64,000 bases of DNA from Barnesiella propionica. Its GTDB lineage: Bacteria; Bacteroidota; Bacteroidia; Bacteroidales; Barnesiellaceae. Positions 8,476-18,299 of this stretch are shown piece after piece. The number at the start of each line of letters is the position of its first letter. The first letter of the stretch is position 1. The notes beneath the pieces were generated by a model. It did no database searches. It had not been told where the DNA came from and worked only from the letters and a program-made list of their open reading frames with translations. The position numbers were made by a program, and so were the translations under genes. The stretch covers positions 473,901-537,900 of the forward strand of contig NZ_JAOQJK010000002.1 in NCBI RefSeq assembly GCF_025567045.1, read 5' to 3'.

Positions 8476-9879
8476 TTATATATTTTCATCGAGATTATCT
8501 CTCAAAACTTCCTTTAAATTCTGCAACATATTCTTGGCATTGAGCAAATCATTCCTGTCATCTTCGGGAACCTTTTCCCATATAGACTCATCCATTGTCA
8601 AATCATCTATACGGCTTATAAATAGCTCCACCTTATCTTCTTGTTCCAGGTTATAATATATCATTATCAACTTGAACATATATTTTACCTGATATGGTTT
8701 TTTTTCAGACAACTGTTCGTAAAAAACAGCAGCATCTTCCCAACGCTCCTGTTTCATCCTCAAATCGGCAATAAGAGCTATGGTTTCTTCGTCATCACCG
8801 TCCAGTTCCAACGAACGGGATAAATGCATTTCAGCCAGATCGTCCAGTCCGTCCCGTAATTCCAGTTCTCCTAAAAAAGAAAAAGCTTCAGCATCATTTT
8901 CATCCAAACGAATGGTATTATGAAGATATTCTATTGCACTTGTAATATTTCCCATATCATAATAATTCGTAGCCAGCTGATAGCAAATATTAGGATTCGA
9001 TGGGTCCAATTCCAACGCAAGCAACAAATATTCAACAGCCTCATTGTTCTTTTCAAGTTTCATATAGCATTCCGCTATCAACTCGTATGCTACCGCTTTA
9101 TCTTTTATAATACCTGCAAATTCCTTAAATTGCTCTATAGCTTCGGGGTAACGCCCAGAATCATAAAAGCAATATCCTTTAAAAGAGATTATCGTCTCAT
9201 CATTCTCCTTGGTTGTCAGGGCAAAATCACAAGCTTCTATAGATTTATCATATTCTTTCTGCAAAGCATATATCTTAGCCATGCTGAACCAGTCTGCAGG
9301 AGAATAAGGATCTTTATCTATAAGCCTGTCATAAATAGCAAGTGCAGCTTCATAATCCAGCCTGTCTTCATGCACTAAAGCAAGTTCTCTTAACAACTCC
9401 CTGCTATCCGGTAAAACATCATCTGCATGATTTACAAACCGGACCAACTCGTCAAAACAGCTGTAATCAAGATAAAGATCCAATACTTCAAAGCATAATT
9501 CTATAGTCACATCATCACTTCTCAACAAGCTATCCAGTAACTTTTCTCCTTCATGTGATTCCCCGTTAATAAGAAGCAATTCCGCACGTATAAGAATCGC
9601 CTCCGTACTTTCACCGGGAACCGTATTAATTACTTTCTCAGCATCTTCCGGTCTGTCAAGACACAGCAAATAGCGGGCTTTTCTCAAACTGAGTTCCGAA
9701 TTGAAAGGATGCAGGGACAAACCATGTTCTACAACCTGCAAAGCTTCGGATATACGGTTATCCTCCTCATATTGCACCGCAATATCTTCCAGTTCGTCCG
9801 TATCGAAATACATACTTTTTCCATCCCTAAGCATCTGCTCATATCGGCCTAATAATTCTGCTTTATCTTTTTTTGACAT
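8476..9879 (-). CDS. Tetratricopeptide-repeat protein
   Basis: 467 residues made almost wholly of TPR-type helical repeats, for example YEAALAIYDRLIDKDPYSPADWFSMAKIY-like units with the A/Y/A/P pattern repeating about every 34 residues. It is strongly acidic and has no signal peptide, so it is probably a cytoplasmic scaffold. TPR proteins mediate protein contacts and this sequence shows no enzymatic module. It lies downstream of glnS on the same strand, but a terminator hairpin sits between them, so it is probably expressed from its own promoter or by read-through. Confidence 0.8.
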   Translation of the reverse strand: MSKKDKAELLGRYEQMLRDGKSMYFDTDELEDIAVQYEEDNRISEALQVVEHGLSLHPFNSELSLRKARYLLCLDRPEDAEKVINTVPGESTEAILIRAELLLINGESHEGEKLLDSLLRSDDVTIELCFEVLDLYLDYSCFDELVRFVNHADDVLPDSRELLRELALVHEDRLDYEAALAIYDRLIDKDPYSPADWFSMAKIYALQKEYDKSIEACDFALTTKENDETIISFKGYCFYDSGRYPEAIEQFKEFAGIIKDKAVAYELIAECYMKLEKNNEAVEYLLLALELDPSNPNICYQLATNYYDMGNITSAIEYLHNTIRLDENDAEAFSFLGELELRDGLDDLAEMHLSRSLELDGDDEETIALIADLRMKQERWEDAAVFYEQLSEKKPYQVKYMFKLIMIYYNLEQEDKVELFISRIDDLTMDESIWEKVPEDDRNDLLNAKNMLQNLKEVLRDNLDENI

Positions 9880-9903
9880 AACGAGTCGCTCTTATAAAAA
9901 CCC

Positions 9904-9947
9904 GAAACTGCCGGAATACCATTCAATAAACGGCTACCGGCAGTTTC
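9904..9947 (-). terminator. Intrinsic terminator of glnS
   Basis: An 11-bp perfect stem (arms 9904-9914 and 9937-9947), followed on the reverse strand by a T run (9896-9900), sits just after the glnS stop. Confidence 0.8.
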
Positions 9948-9965
9948 TTAGTATATCGGTTTTTC

Positions 9966-11672
9966 TTATTTATCTTTCAACTTTTCCCAGCTATCTTTCA
10001 ATGAAACGGTCCGGTTAAATACTAGCCTATCATTCTTCGAATCCTGATCGACACAGAAATATCCAATACGCTGGAACTGATAACGATTTCCTACTTTAGC
10101 CGTCTGCGCCAAATAGGGTTCTATCCGGCAATTCGTCACTACTTTTAAAGAATCCGGATTCAATAATTCACGAAAATCCTTATCTTTTTCCTCTGCTGGA
10201 TTTTCCACATTGAAAAGCCTGTCATACAAACGAACTTCCGCTTCCTGACTATATTCTGCCGAAACCCAATGCAACGTACCTTTTACCTTACGCATACTAC
10301 CGGGAAGTCCGCTACGTGTGTCCGGATCATATTCACAATATATTTCTTCTACTTCACCATCCGCATTCTTTTTACATCCGGTGCATTTTACAATATAAGC
10401 CGATTTTAAACGTACTTCCTGACCCGGTGTCATGCGGAAAAATTTCTTCGGGGGATTTTCCATAAAATCCTCTCGCTCGATATACAGCTCTTTCGTAAAA
10501 GGTATTTCATGAGTTCCCGAATCGGGATTTTCCGGATTATTCTCGGCGAACATTTGCTCAGTTTGCCCCTCAGGATAATTCGTTATTATCAACTTCACGG
10601 GATTTACTACTGCCGATACCCGGTCGGCCCGTTTATTCAAATCCTCACGAATACTATGTTCCAGTAAAGAAACACTTATAATCCCGTCATATTTTGTATA
10701 CCCTATCCTGTTAATAAAATTCTTGATTGATTCCGGAGTATATCCGCGACGACGTAAACCACATATAGTCGGCATGCGAGGATCGTCCCATCCAGAAACC
10801 AATCCTTCTTTTACCAGCTGCAACAATTTACGCTTGCTCATAACAGTATAAGTAAGATTCAGACGATTGAATTCCAATTGCCGGGGACAATAGGATTCAT
10901 CTGCCAGTTCTTTTACAAAATATTCATAAAGAGGACGATGAACTTCAAATTCAAGTGTACATATCGAATGGGTAACACCCTCAAAATAATCGGATTGTCC
11001 ATGTGCGAAATCATACATAGGATAAACATTCCAAGTATTGCCTGTACGGTGGTGAGGATATTTGATTATACGGTACATGATAGGATCACGAAAGTGCATA
11101 TTGGACGAGGCCATATCTATCTTGGCCCTTAACACCATTGTACCTTCGTCAAATTCACCTTTATTCATTCTCTCGAATAGATCGAGGTTTTCTTCTATGC
11201 AGCGGTTCCGGTACGGACTATTCACACCGGGCTGCGTAGGAGTACCTTTCTGTTTAGCGATCTCTTCAGAAGATTGTTCGTCGACATAAGCTTTCCCCTC
11301 TTTAATCATCCGAACAGCCAGTTCCCACAATTTGGGGAAATAATCCGAAGCATAATATAACCTGTCTCCCCAATCGAAACCAAGCCAATGAATATCCTCT
11401 TTTATCGAATCAATATACTCCACATCTTCTTTGACCGGATTCGTATCGTCAAAACGCAAATTACAGGTCCCTCCGAATTTCTCTGCGATACCAAAATCCA
11501 TACATACAGCTTTAGCATGTCCAATATGCAAATATCCGTTCGGTTCAGGCGGGAAGCGTGTATTAAGCCGTCCCCCGTTCTTCCCGGCCTTAAGATCGGC
11601 CTCAACAGCCTGTTCTATAAAATTCAAGCTTTTCTTTTCTTCGAAATCTTCTTTATTTTCTACCTGTGTCAT
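9966..11672 (-). CDS. glnS: Glutaminyl-tRNA synthetase
   Basis: 568 residues, similar in length to E. coli GlnRS. Class I signatures are present: PPEPNGYLHIGHAKA (HIGH motif, about 42-56) and VMSKRK (KMSKS-like). The C-terminal anticodon-binding beta-barrels are recognisable (EIYCEYDPDTRSGLPG and VKGTLHWVSA). It charges tRNA-Gln directly, so Gln-tRNA synthesis here need not depend on GatCAB. A -7 box lies 41 bp upstream and an intrinsic terminator directly after the stop, so the gene looks monocistronic. Confidence 0.97.
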   Translation of the reverse strand: MTQVENKEDFEEKKSLNFIEQAVEADLKAGKNGGRLNTRFPPEPNGYLHIGHAKAVCMDFGIAEKFGGTCNLRFDDTNPVKEDVEYIDSIKEDIHWLGFDWGDRLYYASDYFPKLWELAVRMIKEGKAYVDEQSSEEIAKQKGTPTQPGVNSPYRNRCIEENLDLFERMNKGEFDEGTMVLRAKIDMASSNMHFRDPIMYRIIKYPHHRTGNTWNVYPMYDFAHGQSDYFEGVTHSICTLEFEVHRPLYEYFVKELADESYCPRQLEFNRLNLTYTVMSKRKLLQLVKEGLVSGWDDPRMPTICGLRRRGYTPESIKNFINRIGYTKYDGIISVSLLEHSIREDLNKRADRVSAVVNPVKLIITNYPEGQTEQMFAENNPENPDSGTHEIPFTKELYIEREDFMENPPKKFFRMTPGQEVRLKSAYIVKCTGCKKNADGEVEEIYCEYDPDTRSGLPGSMRKVKGTLHWVSAEYSQEAEVRLYDRLFNVENPAEEKDKDFRELLNPDSLKVVTNCRIEPYLAQTAKVGNRYQFQRIGYFCVDQDSKNDRLVFNRTVSLKDSWEKLKDK

Positions 11673-11712
11673 ATATGTATTCTATATTGTATAGTACGTA
11701 CTATTTGAATTT

Positions 11713-11721
11713 ACAAAGATA
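11713..11721 (-). promoter_or_regulatory. glnS -7 box, TATCTTTGT
   Basis: Reverse-strand match to TAnnTTTG, 41 bases ahead of the glnS ATG. Confidence 0.6.
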
Positions 11722-11806
11722 GCTATAAAATCGAAAATTATCCTATATGCATTCAATTTTTATATAGAATGAATGACGTTATTAAGCCATTCAACAAAAT
11801 AATACG

Positions 11807-11815
11807 TATGTTTGT
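11807..11815 (+). promoter_or_regulatory. yjbQ -7 box, TATGTTTGT
   Basis: Matches TAnnTTTG, 29 bases ahead of the ATG at 11844. It lies inside the longer open frame that begins at 11769 and so argues against that upstream start. Confidence 0.55.
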
Positions 11816-11843
11816 ATTTACTATATCATTTAAACGAAATATT

Positions 11844-12251
11844 ATGGCCAGAACCTTCGATATTCAATTACCTCATTATCCCAGGGGGTATCATCTGATA
11901 ACACAGGAAATTATATCCCGGCTGCCCCGATTACCGGAACACGGCTTATTACTGGCATTTATCAAACATACTTCCGCGGCATTAACCCTTAACGAAAATG
12001 CAGACCCCGATGTCAGACATGATTTTACGACATTCTTTGACAAAATCGTACCGGACGGCATGACCGGATTCCGGCATACACTGGAAGGTCCCGATGATAT
12101 GAGCGCTCATATAAAGGCATCCTTGCTGGGTGCTTCTGTTATGATTCCTATAAAAGACTATAAATTAAACCTGGGAACATGGCAAGGAATCTACCTCTGT
12201 GAATTCCGGGATGGCGGAGACAAAAGAAAAATAAGCATTACCATCCTATAA
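11844..12251 (+). CDS. yjbQ: YjbQ/UPF0047-family protein
   Basis: 135 residues with the family signature IKHTSAALTLNENADPDVRHDF and a C-terminal QGIYLCEFRDGGDKRKI. Members form small trimers with a putative metal site, and E. coli YjbQ has weak thiamine-phosphate synthase activity; the physiological role is uncertain. The frame is open from 11769, but a -7 promoter box at 11807-11815 lies within that extension and the family begins at MARTFDIQLP, so the ATG at 11844 is chosen. It ends at a terminator hairpin facing the convergent gene. Confidence 0.87.
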   Translation: MARTFDIQLPHYPRGYHLITQEIISRLPRLPEHGLLLAFIKHTSAALTLNENADPDVRHDFTTFFDKIVPDGMTGFRHTLEGPDDMSAHIKASLLGASVMIPIKDYKLNLGTWQGIYLCEFRDGGDKRKISITIL

Positions 12252-12287
12252 AAAACGGATAGCATAAAATAATATACTATCCGTTTT
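12252..12287. terminator. Bidirectional terminator
   Basis: An 11-bp stem with A tract on one side and T tract on the other (arms 12252-12262, 12277-12287), just after the yjbQ stop and 18 bp before the stop of the convergent 122-residue gene. Confidence 0.75.
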
Positions 12288-12305
12288 CATAAACCGGAAT
12301 TCGTT

Positions 12306-12674
12306 TCAGATCCATCCCATATCGTTATAATACCGCATAAGTCTTTCAACAGCATACTGTAGATCCAAATGTAACTGATGGTTCATTTCATGTATACGTA
12401 TCCGGCCATGGGGATTCATCTTCTCCAATAAATATTCCGAAAAAAGCTCTTTATTCTTTTTTTCTCCCAACTTATTATTAAATCCGACAGTGATACTATC
12501 GGCATGTTTTACTACCGTACCGAGCAATACATGGCTTTCCTGTGACGGTCCGGCTTCTTGCTTAATGGCCACAACTTCATAATGGGTTCCGTCATCTATT
12601 GTCGCCGTACATGGCGGTACTACCGACTTAAACATTTCTCTTACCTCTTTATAGGCTTCATTTACTACTTCCAT
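12306..12674 (-). CDS. Conserved hypothetical protein, 122 residues
   Basis: I do not recognise the family. The protein is soluble, mixed alpha/beta, with a Cys in PPCTATIDDGTHYEV and a His-rich C-terminal part (RIRIHEMNHQLHLDLQ). It has no signal peptide or membrane segment. It lies 18 bp downstream of the Bax-inhibitor-1 gene on the same strand, so the two are probably co-transcribed. No function can be offered. Confidence 0.7.
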   Translation of the reverse strand: MEVVNEAYKEVREMFKSVVPPCTATIDDGTHYEVVAIKQEAGPSQESHVLLGTVVKHADSITVGFNNKLGEKKNKELFSEYLLEKMNPHGRIRIHEMNHQLHLDLQYAVERLMRYYNDMGWI

Positions 12675-12692
12675 ATCAATAATTATTTATAT

Positions 12693-13403
12693 TTACGAAC
12701 GTTTTCCACTCATTCCCAATAATAAAAAGAATATATTTATAAAATCGAGATAGAGTGTAAGTGCTCCCATCACACCTATCTTCATATAATTATTATCCAA
12801 ACTGCCACTCATCTCTCCTATTTGTTTTAATCTTTGCGTATCATAAGCAGTAAGACCTACAAAAATTAATACTCCTAAAAAAGAGATTACCCAGTAAACA
12901 GTACTATTGAACCAAATCATATTCACTACAAAAGCTATCAACAACCCGATTAGCCCCATACTCAGCAAATTTCCCATACGAGTCAGGTCACTTTTTGTAA
13001 AATATCCATAAACACTCATAATACCGAACATGAGGGCTGCGATAAATAAAGCGTATCCCACCGAAGCCGCCGTATAAACAGCCACGACCGACGATACGAC
13101 AACACCATTCAAAACCGAATAGAACAAGAACATGGAAATCGCAGTCGTCACGCTCATTTTCATGATATTGAACGAGAGGACGAATACAACTATCAACTCT
13201 GCTATAATAATACCGAAAAATAATCCTGAACTTTGAGTTATATATGCCAGCCAATTCTTATTGGAAAAAACAACCCAGGCAACAAGAGAGGTCATTACCA
13301 ACCCTAAAAACATCCATCGGTACACCCATATCATAAATTTTCTTTGATCCGCGGCCTGTGTACGGTCCGCAGTTGTTCCCATGCTATAATAATCTTTCTC
13401 CAT
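12693..13403 (-). CDS. Bax inhibitor-1/YccA-family membrane protein
   Basis: 236 residues with seven hydrophobic segments, starting after a polar N-terminus (about 27-47) and ending with LYLDFINIFFLLLGMSG, the conserved C-terminal motif of the family. FVGLTAYDTQRLKQIGEM before the last helices is the other signature. Bacterial members (YbhL, BsYetJ) are inner-membrane proteins; BsYetJ acts as a pH-dependent calcium leak channel, through paired Asp residues. One such Asp is in TAYDTQ here. It is followed at 18 bp by the hypothetical gene. Confidence 0.9.
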   Translation of the reverse strand: MEKDYYSMGTTADRTQAADQRKFMIWVYRWMFLGLVMTSLVAWVVFSNKNWLAYITQSSGLFFGIIIAELIVVFVLSFNIMKMSVTTAISMFLFYSVLNGVVVSSVVAVYTAASVGYALFIAALMFGIMSVYGYFTKSDLTRMGNLLSMGLIGLLIAFVVNMIWFNSTVYWVISFLGVLIFVGLTAYDTQRLKQIGEMSGSLDNNYMKIGVMGALTLYLDFINIFFLLLGMSGKRS

Positions 13404-13463
13404 AGACTTTTTCTTTTTGCCTTAAATACATTCCCGGTCCTATTTTTGTTCACCAGATTCAGC

Positions 13464-13498
13464 TTGTTTTACATCCGGTTTCTTTTTATTATCTTTGC
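13464..13498 (+). promoter_or_regulatory. mutS2 promoter
   Basis: A perfect -7 box TATCTTTGC (13490-13498) with TTG at 13464-13466, 23 bases upstream. The GTG start of mutS2 follows 25 bases after the box. Confidence 0.7.
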
Positions 13499-13523
13499 AC
13501 GTTATTTTAAAATTTGATTACCT

Positions 13524-16007
13524 GTGATATATCCGCAGAATTTCGAACAAAAAATAGGTTTTGACAAAGTCCGTCAATTAGTCAAGGAAAAATGTCTGAG
13601 TTCCCTGGGTACAGAACGTACCGATGAAATGAGCTTCCTGTTTGATTATGATTCCATTAAAAAATTATTATATCAAACAAACGAATTCGTCCGCATCCTG
13701 GATGAAGATGACGAATTTCCCGTAAACTATTTCTTTGATGTACGTCCGGCACTCAAACGTATACGGGTGGAAGGTACATATTTGACGGAGCAAGAACTAT
13801 TCGACCTGAGACGTTCTTTAGAGACGATACAAGCCATTGTCCGTTTCTTCAAAAACAACAAAGAGGGAGATGAAGAACCCATATATCCATATCTATCCGA
13901 ATTAGCCGGAGATGTGGCTGTATTTCCTCAACTGATATCGCGTATTGACAGTATCCTTGATAAATTCGGACGAGTAAAAGATAATGCATCTGCCGAACTG
14001 GCACACATACGCAATAGCATATCTTCTACCTTATCCGGCATTTCCCGCAATTTGAATTCTATTCTACGGGTAGCTCAAAGTGAAGGTTTTGTAGATAAGG
14101 ATGTAACACCTACTATGCGAGACGGACGCTTGGTCATCCCTGTTGCCCCATCATTCAAGCGAAAAATCAAAGGAATAGTCCATGATGAATCGGCCAGCGG
14201 TAAAACGGTGTTTATTGAACCTGCCGAAGTCGTAGAGGCGAATAATCGTGTACGTGAACTGGAAAGTGAGGAACGAAGGGAAATTATCCGTATACTTTCC
14301 GACTTTGCCGGGCTTCTCCGTCCGGAAGCCGATAAGATTATCTGTTCTTATGAGTTTATGGCCGAAATAGACTTTATCCGTGCCAAAGCATTATTTGCAA
14401 AAGAAACGAACAGCACATTACCCGTTTTTGAGAATTGCAGGCAGATAGACTGGTTTCACGCTATTCATCCTTTGTTATTCTTGTCCCTGCAAAAACAACA
14501 AAAGCAGGTAATACCTCTGGATATATCACTGGATGACAAGAACCGCATTTTACTGATATCAGGGCCTAATGCCGGAGGCAAATCTGTATGTCTAAAAACA
14601 GTCGGGTTACTCCAATACATGCTACAAAGCGGACTTCTTATCCCTGTATATGATAATTCACGCACCGGTATTTTCAGAGATATATTTATTGATATCGGGG
14701 ACGAACAGTCCATTGAAAACGATCTGAGTACTTATAGTTCTCATCTTACGAACATGAAATATTTCGTTCGTAATTGTAATGATTCCTCCATTCTGCTTAT
14801 CGACGAATTCGGAGGAGGAACGGAACCACAGATAGGAGGAGCTATAGCAGAAGCCCTGCTCGACCGGTTCAACAGGCGAAAATCGTACGGCGTAATCACT
14901 ACGCATTATCATAACCTGAAACATTTCGCGGAAGATACGGACGGTATCATTAACGGTGCAATGTTATATGACCGGCATTTAATGCAACCATTATTCAAAC
15001 TATCTATCGGAAATCCAGGTAGTTCTTTCGCCATAGAGATTGCCCGGAAAATAGGGCTTCCGGAAGATGTAATATCGGATGCCTCTCAAAAAGTAGGTTC
15101 CGATTATATCGACATGGACAAATATTTACAGGATATTGTAAGGGATAAACGCTACTGGGAAAGTAAACGGCAGGGTATACGGCAAAAAGAAAAGAAGCTG
15201 GAGGAGATAACAGAACGTTACGAAAATGATATAAAAGCTCTGGAAAAACAAAGAAAAGAGTGGATATTGCAAGCTAAATCTCAGGCAGAACATATTTTGT
15301 CCGAAGCGAACGCCCGCATAGAAAATACCATCCGGCAGATAAAAGAAGCACAGGCCGAAAAAGAAAAAACACGGGAAATACGCCGTCAACTGGACGAATT
15401 CAAAAACTCGGTGGGGAGTGAACAGATCATTACTACTGATGATAAAATAACGCGTAAAATACAAAAAATAAAGGAGCGGGAAGAAAAAAAGAAACAGCAG
15501 AGTAAACACAAAGAGAAAAAAATATTCAAACCCGAAGTTATTGAAATTGGTGATGCCGTAAGGTTAAAAGGACAAACATCCGTTGGTGAAGTTATAGCCG
15601 TCGATGACAAAGAGGTGCAGGTTGCTTTCGGAATGATCAAATCCACCGTAAAAGCAGAGAGACTTGAAAAAGTAAGCCGCAACCAGATAAAACGGGAAAA
15701 TAATACCAAAGCGACTTTTGTTAGTTCTCAAACTACCGAACACATGAGAGAAAAACAACTTAATTTCAGGCAAGAACTGGATGTAAGAGGAATGAGGGCG
15801 GACGAAGCATTGCAAGCCGTTACTTACTTTATTGACGATGCTATCCAGGTGAATAGCTCCCGTGTACGTATTTTACACGGAACAGGAACAGGAGCTTTAA
15901 GGCAGGCAATACGCCAGTATCTGCACACTCTCCCTGGAATAAGATCTTTCCGCGACGAACATGTACAATTCGGCGGGGCCGGAATAACAATTGTGGAATT
16001 AGACTGA
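13524..16007 (+). CDS. mutS2: Endonuclease MutS2 (ribosome rescue/recombination factor)
   Basis: 827 residues. It has a MutS core without the mismatch-recognition domain, the Walker A loop SGPNAGGKS (about 348-356), Walker B LLIDEFGGGTEP (about 421-432), a long coiled coil (about 515-650, rich in E/K/R/Q) and a C-terminal Smr domain (LDVRGMRADEA, then HGTGTGALRQAI). MutS2 proteins suppress homologous recombination in some bacteria and split collided ribosomes in others; the Smr domain is the nuclease part. The start is a GTG, matching the IYPQNFEQKIGFD start of homologues, preceded by a strong promoter. A terminator follows. Confidence 0.95.
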   Translation: MIYPQNFEQKIGFDKVRQLVKEKCLSSLGTERTDEMSFLFDYDSIKKLLYQTNEFVRILDEDDEFPVNYFFDVRPALKRIRVEGTYLTEQELFDLRRSLETIQAIVRFFKNNKEGDEEPIYPYLSELAGDVAVFPQLISRIDSILDKFGRVKDNASAELAHIRNSISSTLSGISRNLNSILRVAQSEGFVDKDVTPTMRDGRLVIPVAPSFKRKIKGIVHDESASGKTVFIEPAEVVEANNRVRELESEERREIIRILSDFAGLLRPEADKIICSYEFMAEIDFIRAKALFAKETNSTLPVFENCRQIDWFHAIHPLLFLSLQKQQKQVIPLDISLDDKNRILLISGPNAGGKSVCLKTVGLLQYMLQSGLLIPVYDNSRTGIFRDIFIDIGDEQSIENDLSTYSSHLTNMKYFVRNCNDSSILLIDEFGGGTEPQIGGAIAEALLDRFNRRKSYGVITTHYHNLKHFAEDTDGIINGAMLYDRHLMQPLFKLSIGNPGSSFAIEIARKIGLPEDVISDASQKVGSDYIDMDKYLQDIVRDKRYWESKRQGIRQKEKKLEEITERYENDIKALEKQRKEWILQAKSQAEHILSEANARIENTIRQIKEAQAEKEKTREIRRQLDEFKNSVGSEQIITTDDKITRKIQKIKEREEKKKQQSKHKEKKIFKPEVIEIGDAVRLKGQTSVGEVIAVDDKEVQVAFGMIKSTVKAERLEKVSRNQIKRENNTKATFVSSQTTEHMREKQLNFRQELDVRGMRADEALQAVTYFIDDAIQVNSSRVRILHGTGTGALRQAIRQYLHTLPGIRSFRDEHVQFGGAGITIVELD

Positions 16008-16023
16008 TATTATCCATATTACT

Positions 16024-16057
16024 AAAAAAATTCCGGTTGTCATTCCGGAATTTTTTT
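16024..16057 (+). terminator. mutS2 terminator
   Basis: Stem (arms 16029-16036 and 16045-16052, an 8-base loop) followed by a T7 run, 15 bases after the mutS2 stop. Confidence 0.85.
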
Positions 16058-16155
16058 CATTCATATATCCGGTTCACAGACACTTAAGGAATACCATTCT
16101 AAAATTCACTTAGAGAACTAAAACATAATCTAAATTCCAGCCAGAAATACGGCAA

Positions 16156-16857
16156 TCATAAATATTTATCTATGATATGCTTGTCATGAGAGTCCATTTT
16201 AAAAAAATTACGGACTATAACATACGCATCCATTTTACCGGCATCATACGGTTTTAAAAAAGCATTTATTTCGTCTTTTGAAAGAGAATCCGACAACCAC
16301 CGTTCTTCTTCACCAACCGGAATAATTACAGGCATTCGTTCCTGTGTATTATGTATATATGACGTTAAAGAATTGGCAGTCGTAGTTATAATAGAAAACG
16401 TATGCAAGAGATCTCCGGTCTTCGGATCTTCCCAAATATCATATATTCCAGCCATTGAAAATATATCCTCGTCCTTGAGAAATATATAATAAGGAATTTT
16501 ACTATTCCCTTCATGACGCCACTCAAAATATCCGGTAGAAGGAATCAGGCAACGATGGCGTTTCACAGGTTCACGAAAAGAAGGTTTTTCATATAATGTC
16601 TCCGCTTTGGCATTATAAGTCATCTTCCGTATTTCTTCGGCATCATTCCTCGTTTTTGTCCAGAAAGGGATTAATCCCCATTTAAACACTTGTATATTTT
16701 TATCTCCGGTAACGACAGGATAATCTGGATTGGTAAAAGCAGTGACATGGTAATTCTCCGTTATTTGCTCCTCATCCGAATCGGGCATAGCAAAGGAACG
16801 TTTATATCGTTCAGCCAGTTCTCTGGCTTTTTTATTCATAGAATTATGAAAGCACAT
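16156..16857 (-). CDS. SRAP-family abasic-site protein (YedK/HMCES type)
   Basis: 233 residues starting MCFHNS, where Cys2 becomes the N-terminal catalytic residue after Met removal. Other family motifs are present: the Asn in YNAKAETLYEKPSFR, the Glu in GYFEWRHEG and the His in HNTQERMPVII. Family knowledge: SRAP proteins cross-link covalently to abasic sites in single-stranded DNA and shield them during replication; in bacteria they are often tied to the SOS response. The gene stands alone. The Cys2 start fixes the translation start with high confidence. Confidence 0.9.
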   Translation of the reverse strand: MCFHNSMNKKARELAERYKRSFAMPDSDEEQITENYHVTAFTNPDYPVVTGDKNIQVFKWGLIPFWTKTRNDAEEIRKMTYNAKAETLYEKPSFREPVKRHRCLIPSTGYFEWRHEGNSKIPYYIFLKDEDIFSMAGIYDIWEDPKTGDLLHTFSIITTTANSLTSYIHNTQERMPVIIPVGEEERWLSDSLSKDEINAFLKPYDAGKMDAYVIVRNFFKMDSHDKHIIDKYL

Positions 16858-17070
16858 ATAATCTTTATTTAAGAAAATAACAAGTATCAGTAAGACCCGG
16901 TTTAATTCCGGCCTTTTATTTTTTTTTAAATACGGAATAATCTTTAACTACCCGATAAAATTACACTTTATTCAGGTCGAATACAATAAATATCTTTCGA
17001 ACTGGCTATAAATTTTATAAGCAAAAATAAAACTTCCTGATAATTTTTTATCTGAATAAAAGATTCTCAA

Positions 17071-17079
17071 TAAATTTGT
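17071..17079 (+). promoter_or_regulatory. Symporter gene -7 box, TAAATTTGT
   Basis: Matches TAnnTTTG, 22 bases ahead of the ATG at 17102. Confidence 0.6.
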
Positions 17080-17101
17080 AAACAAGATAATAACTATCTA
17101 T

Positions 17102-18265
17102 ATGAAAAAATTTAAACTTCCCTTGTTAGCTCAAGTCATTATTGCCATTTTAGCCGGAATTTTTTTCGGACAATTTATTCCTGTTTCTTTGGCTCGTATC
17201 TTCGTTACATTTAATAGTCTTTTCGGTAATTTCCTGACCTTTATCATTCCTCTTATTATTATCGGATTAGTTACTCCGGCTATAGCGGAACTGGGAAAAG
17301 GAGCCGGACGACTTCTTTTAATAACCGCTGTCATAGCATATGGTTCTACCCTGTTCTCCGGTTTCTTCACTTATTTCAACTGCGATTTTATATTTCCCAA
17401 AATATTACCGGAAAACACAGACCTCAATTCATCGTGGGGAACAGGAGACACATTATTAACTCCATTCTTTTCCATAGATATGCCGGCTGCCGTTCCGGTT
17501 ATGACAGCATTGCTATTATCTTTTTGTATCGGCCTGGGGCTATCGCTTATAAAAGGAAATACACTGAGACAAGCCTGTTTTGATTTCAGGGATATAATCA
17601 CTATCCTTATTGCCAAAGTGATTATTCCCCTATTGCCTTTACATATATTCGGCATTTTCCTGAATATGACGGTCAGCAGTTCGGTATTACCCATTATCTT
17701 GTTATTCCTGCGGGTTATAATAGTTATCTTTATACTCCATATAGCTTTACTTTTTATACAATTCCTCATGGCGGGCCTTATAGGAAAAAAGAATCCGTTC
17801 GGGTTACTAAAAAATATGCTGCCCGCATACGCCACCGCGCTGGGTACACAATCATCCGCTGCAACTATTCCTGTCACCTTGGCACAAACAAGAAAGAACG
17901 GAGTCAGTGAGAACATTGCAACATTTGTCATACCGTTATGTGCTACAATCCATTTATCAGGCAGTACGATGAAAATAGTAGCCTGTTCCATGGCCATCAT
18001 GATTATGAGCGGAATGCCCATAGATATATTCAATTACAGTGGTTTTATTATGATGCTGGGAATAACCATGATAGCTGCCCCGGGTGTGCCGGGAGGAGCT
18101 ATCATGGCGGCATTGGGGCTCTTAGAAAGCATGCTGGGTTTCGGAGAAACGACACAAGCACTTATGATCGCATTATATATTGCGATGGATAGTTTCGGAA
18201 CAGCCTGCAACGTTACCGGTGACGGAGCTATCGCAGTTATCGTGGATAAAATAGCCAGAAAATAA
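17102..18265 (+). CDS. Dicarboxylate/amino acid:cation symporter (DAACS)
   Basis: 387 residues, polytopic membrane protein. Family marks are the serine-rich hairpin ALGTQSSAATIPVTLAQTRKNGV, the following FVIPLCATIHLSGS and the C-terminal AMDSFGTACNVTGDGAIAVIVDK, which form the substrate and sodium sites in GltPh-type carriers. It should import glutamate, aspartate or C4-dicarboxylates with sodium or protons; the substrate cannot be told from sequence. It is somewhat shorter than E. coli GltP (437). The gene is convergent with the secreted protease gene and no terminator is visible in the 34-bp gap. Confidence 0.88.
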   Translation: MKKFKLPLLAQVIIAILAGIFFGQFIPVSLARIFVTFNSLFGNFLTFIIPLIIIGLVTPAIAELGKGAGRLLLITAVIAYGSTLFSGFFTYFNCDFIFPKILPENTDLNSSWGTGDTLLTPFFSIDMPAAVPVMTALLLSFCIGLGLSLIKGNTLRQACFDFRDIITILIAKVIIPLLPLHIFGIFLNMTVSSSVLPIILLFLRVIIVIFILHIALLFIQFLMAGLIGKKNPFGLLKNMLPAYATALGTQSSAATIPVTLAQTRKNGVSENIATFVIPLCATIHLSGSTMKIVACSMAIMIMSGMPIDIFNYSGFIMMLGITMIAAPGVPGGAIMAALGLLESMLGFGETTQALMIALYIAMDSFGTACNVTGDGAIAVIVDKIARK

Positions 18266-18299
18266 ATTATCAAAAAAACACAACCTTTTTCATATAGTT

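Noticed and set aside
11769..11843. 25-codon extension of yjbQ
   Set aside because: A -7 promoter box lies within it and the family starts at the later ATG.
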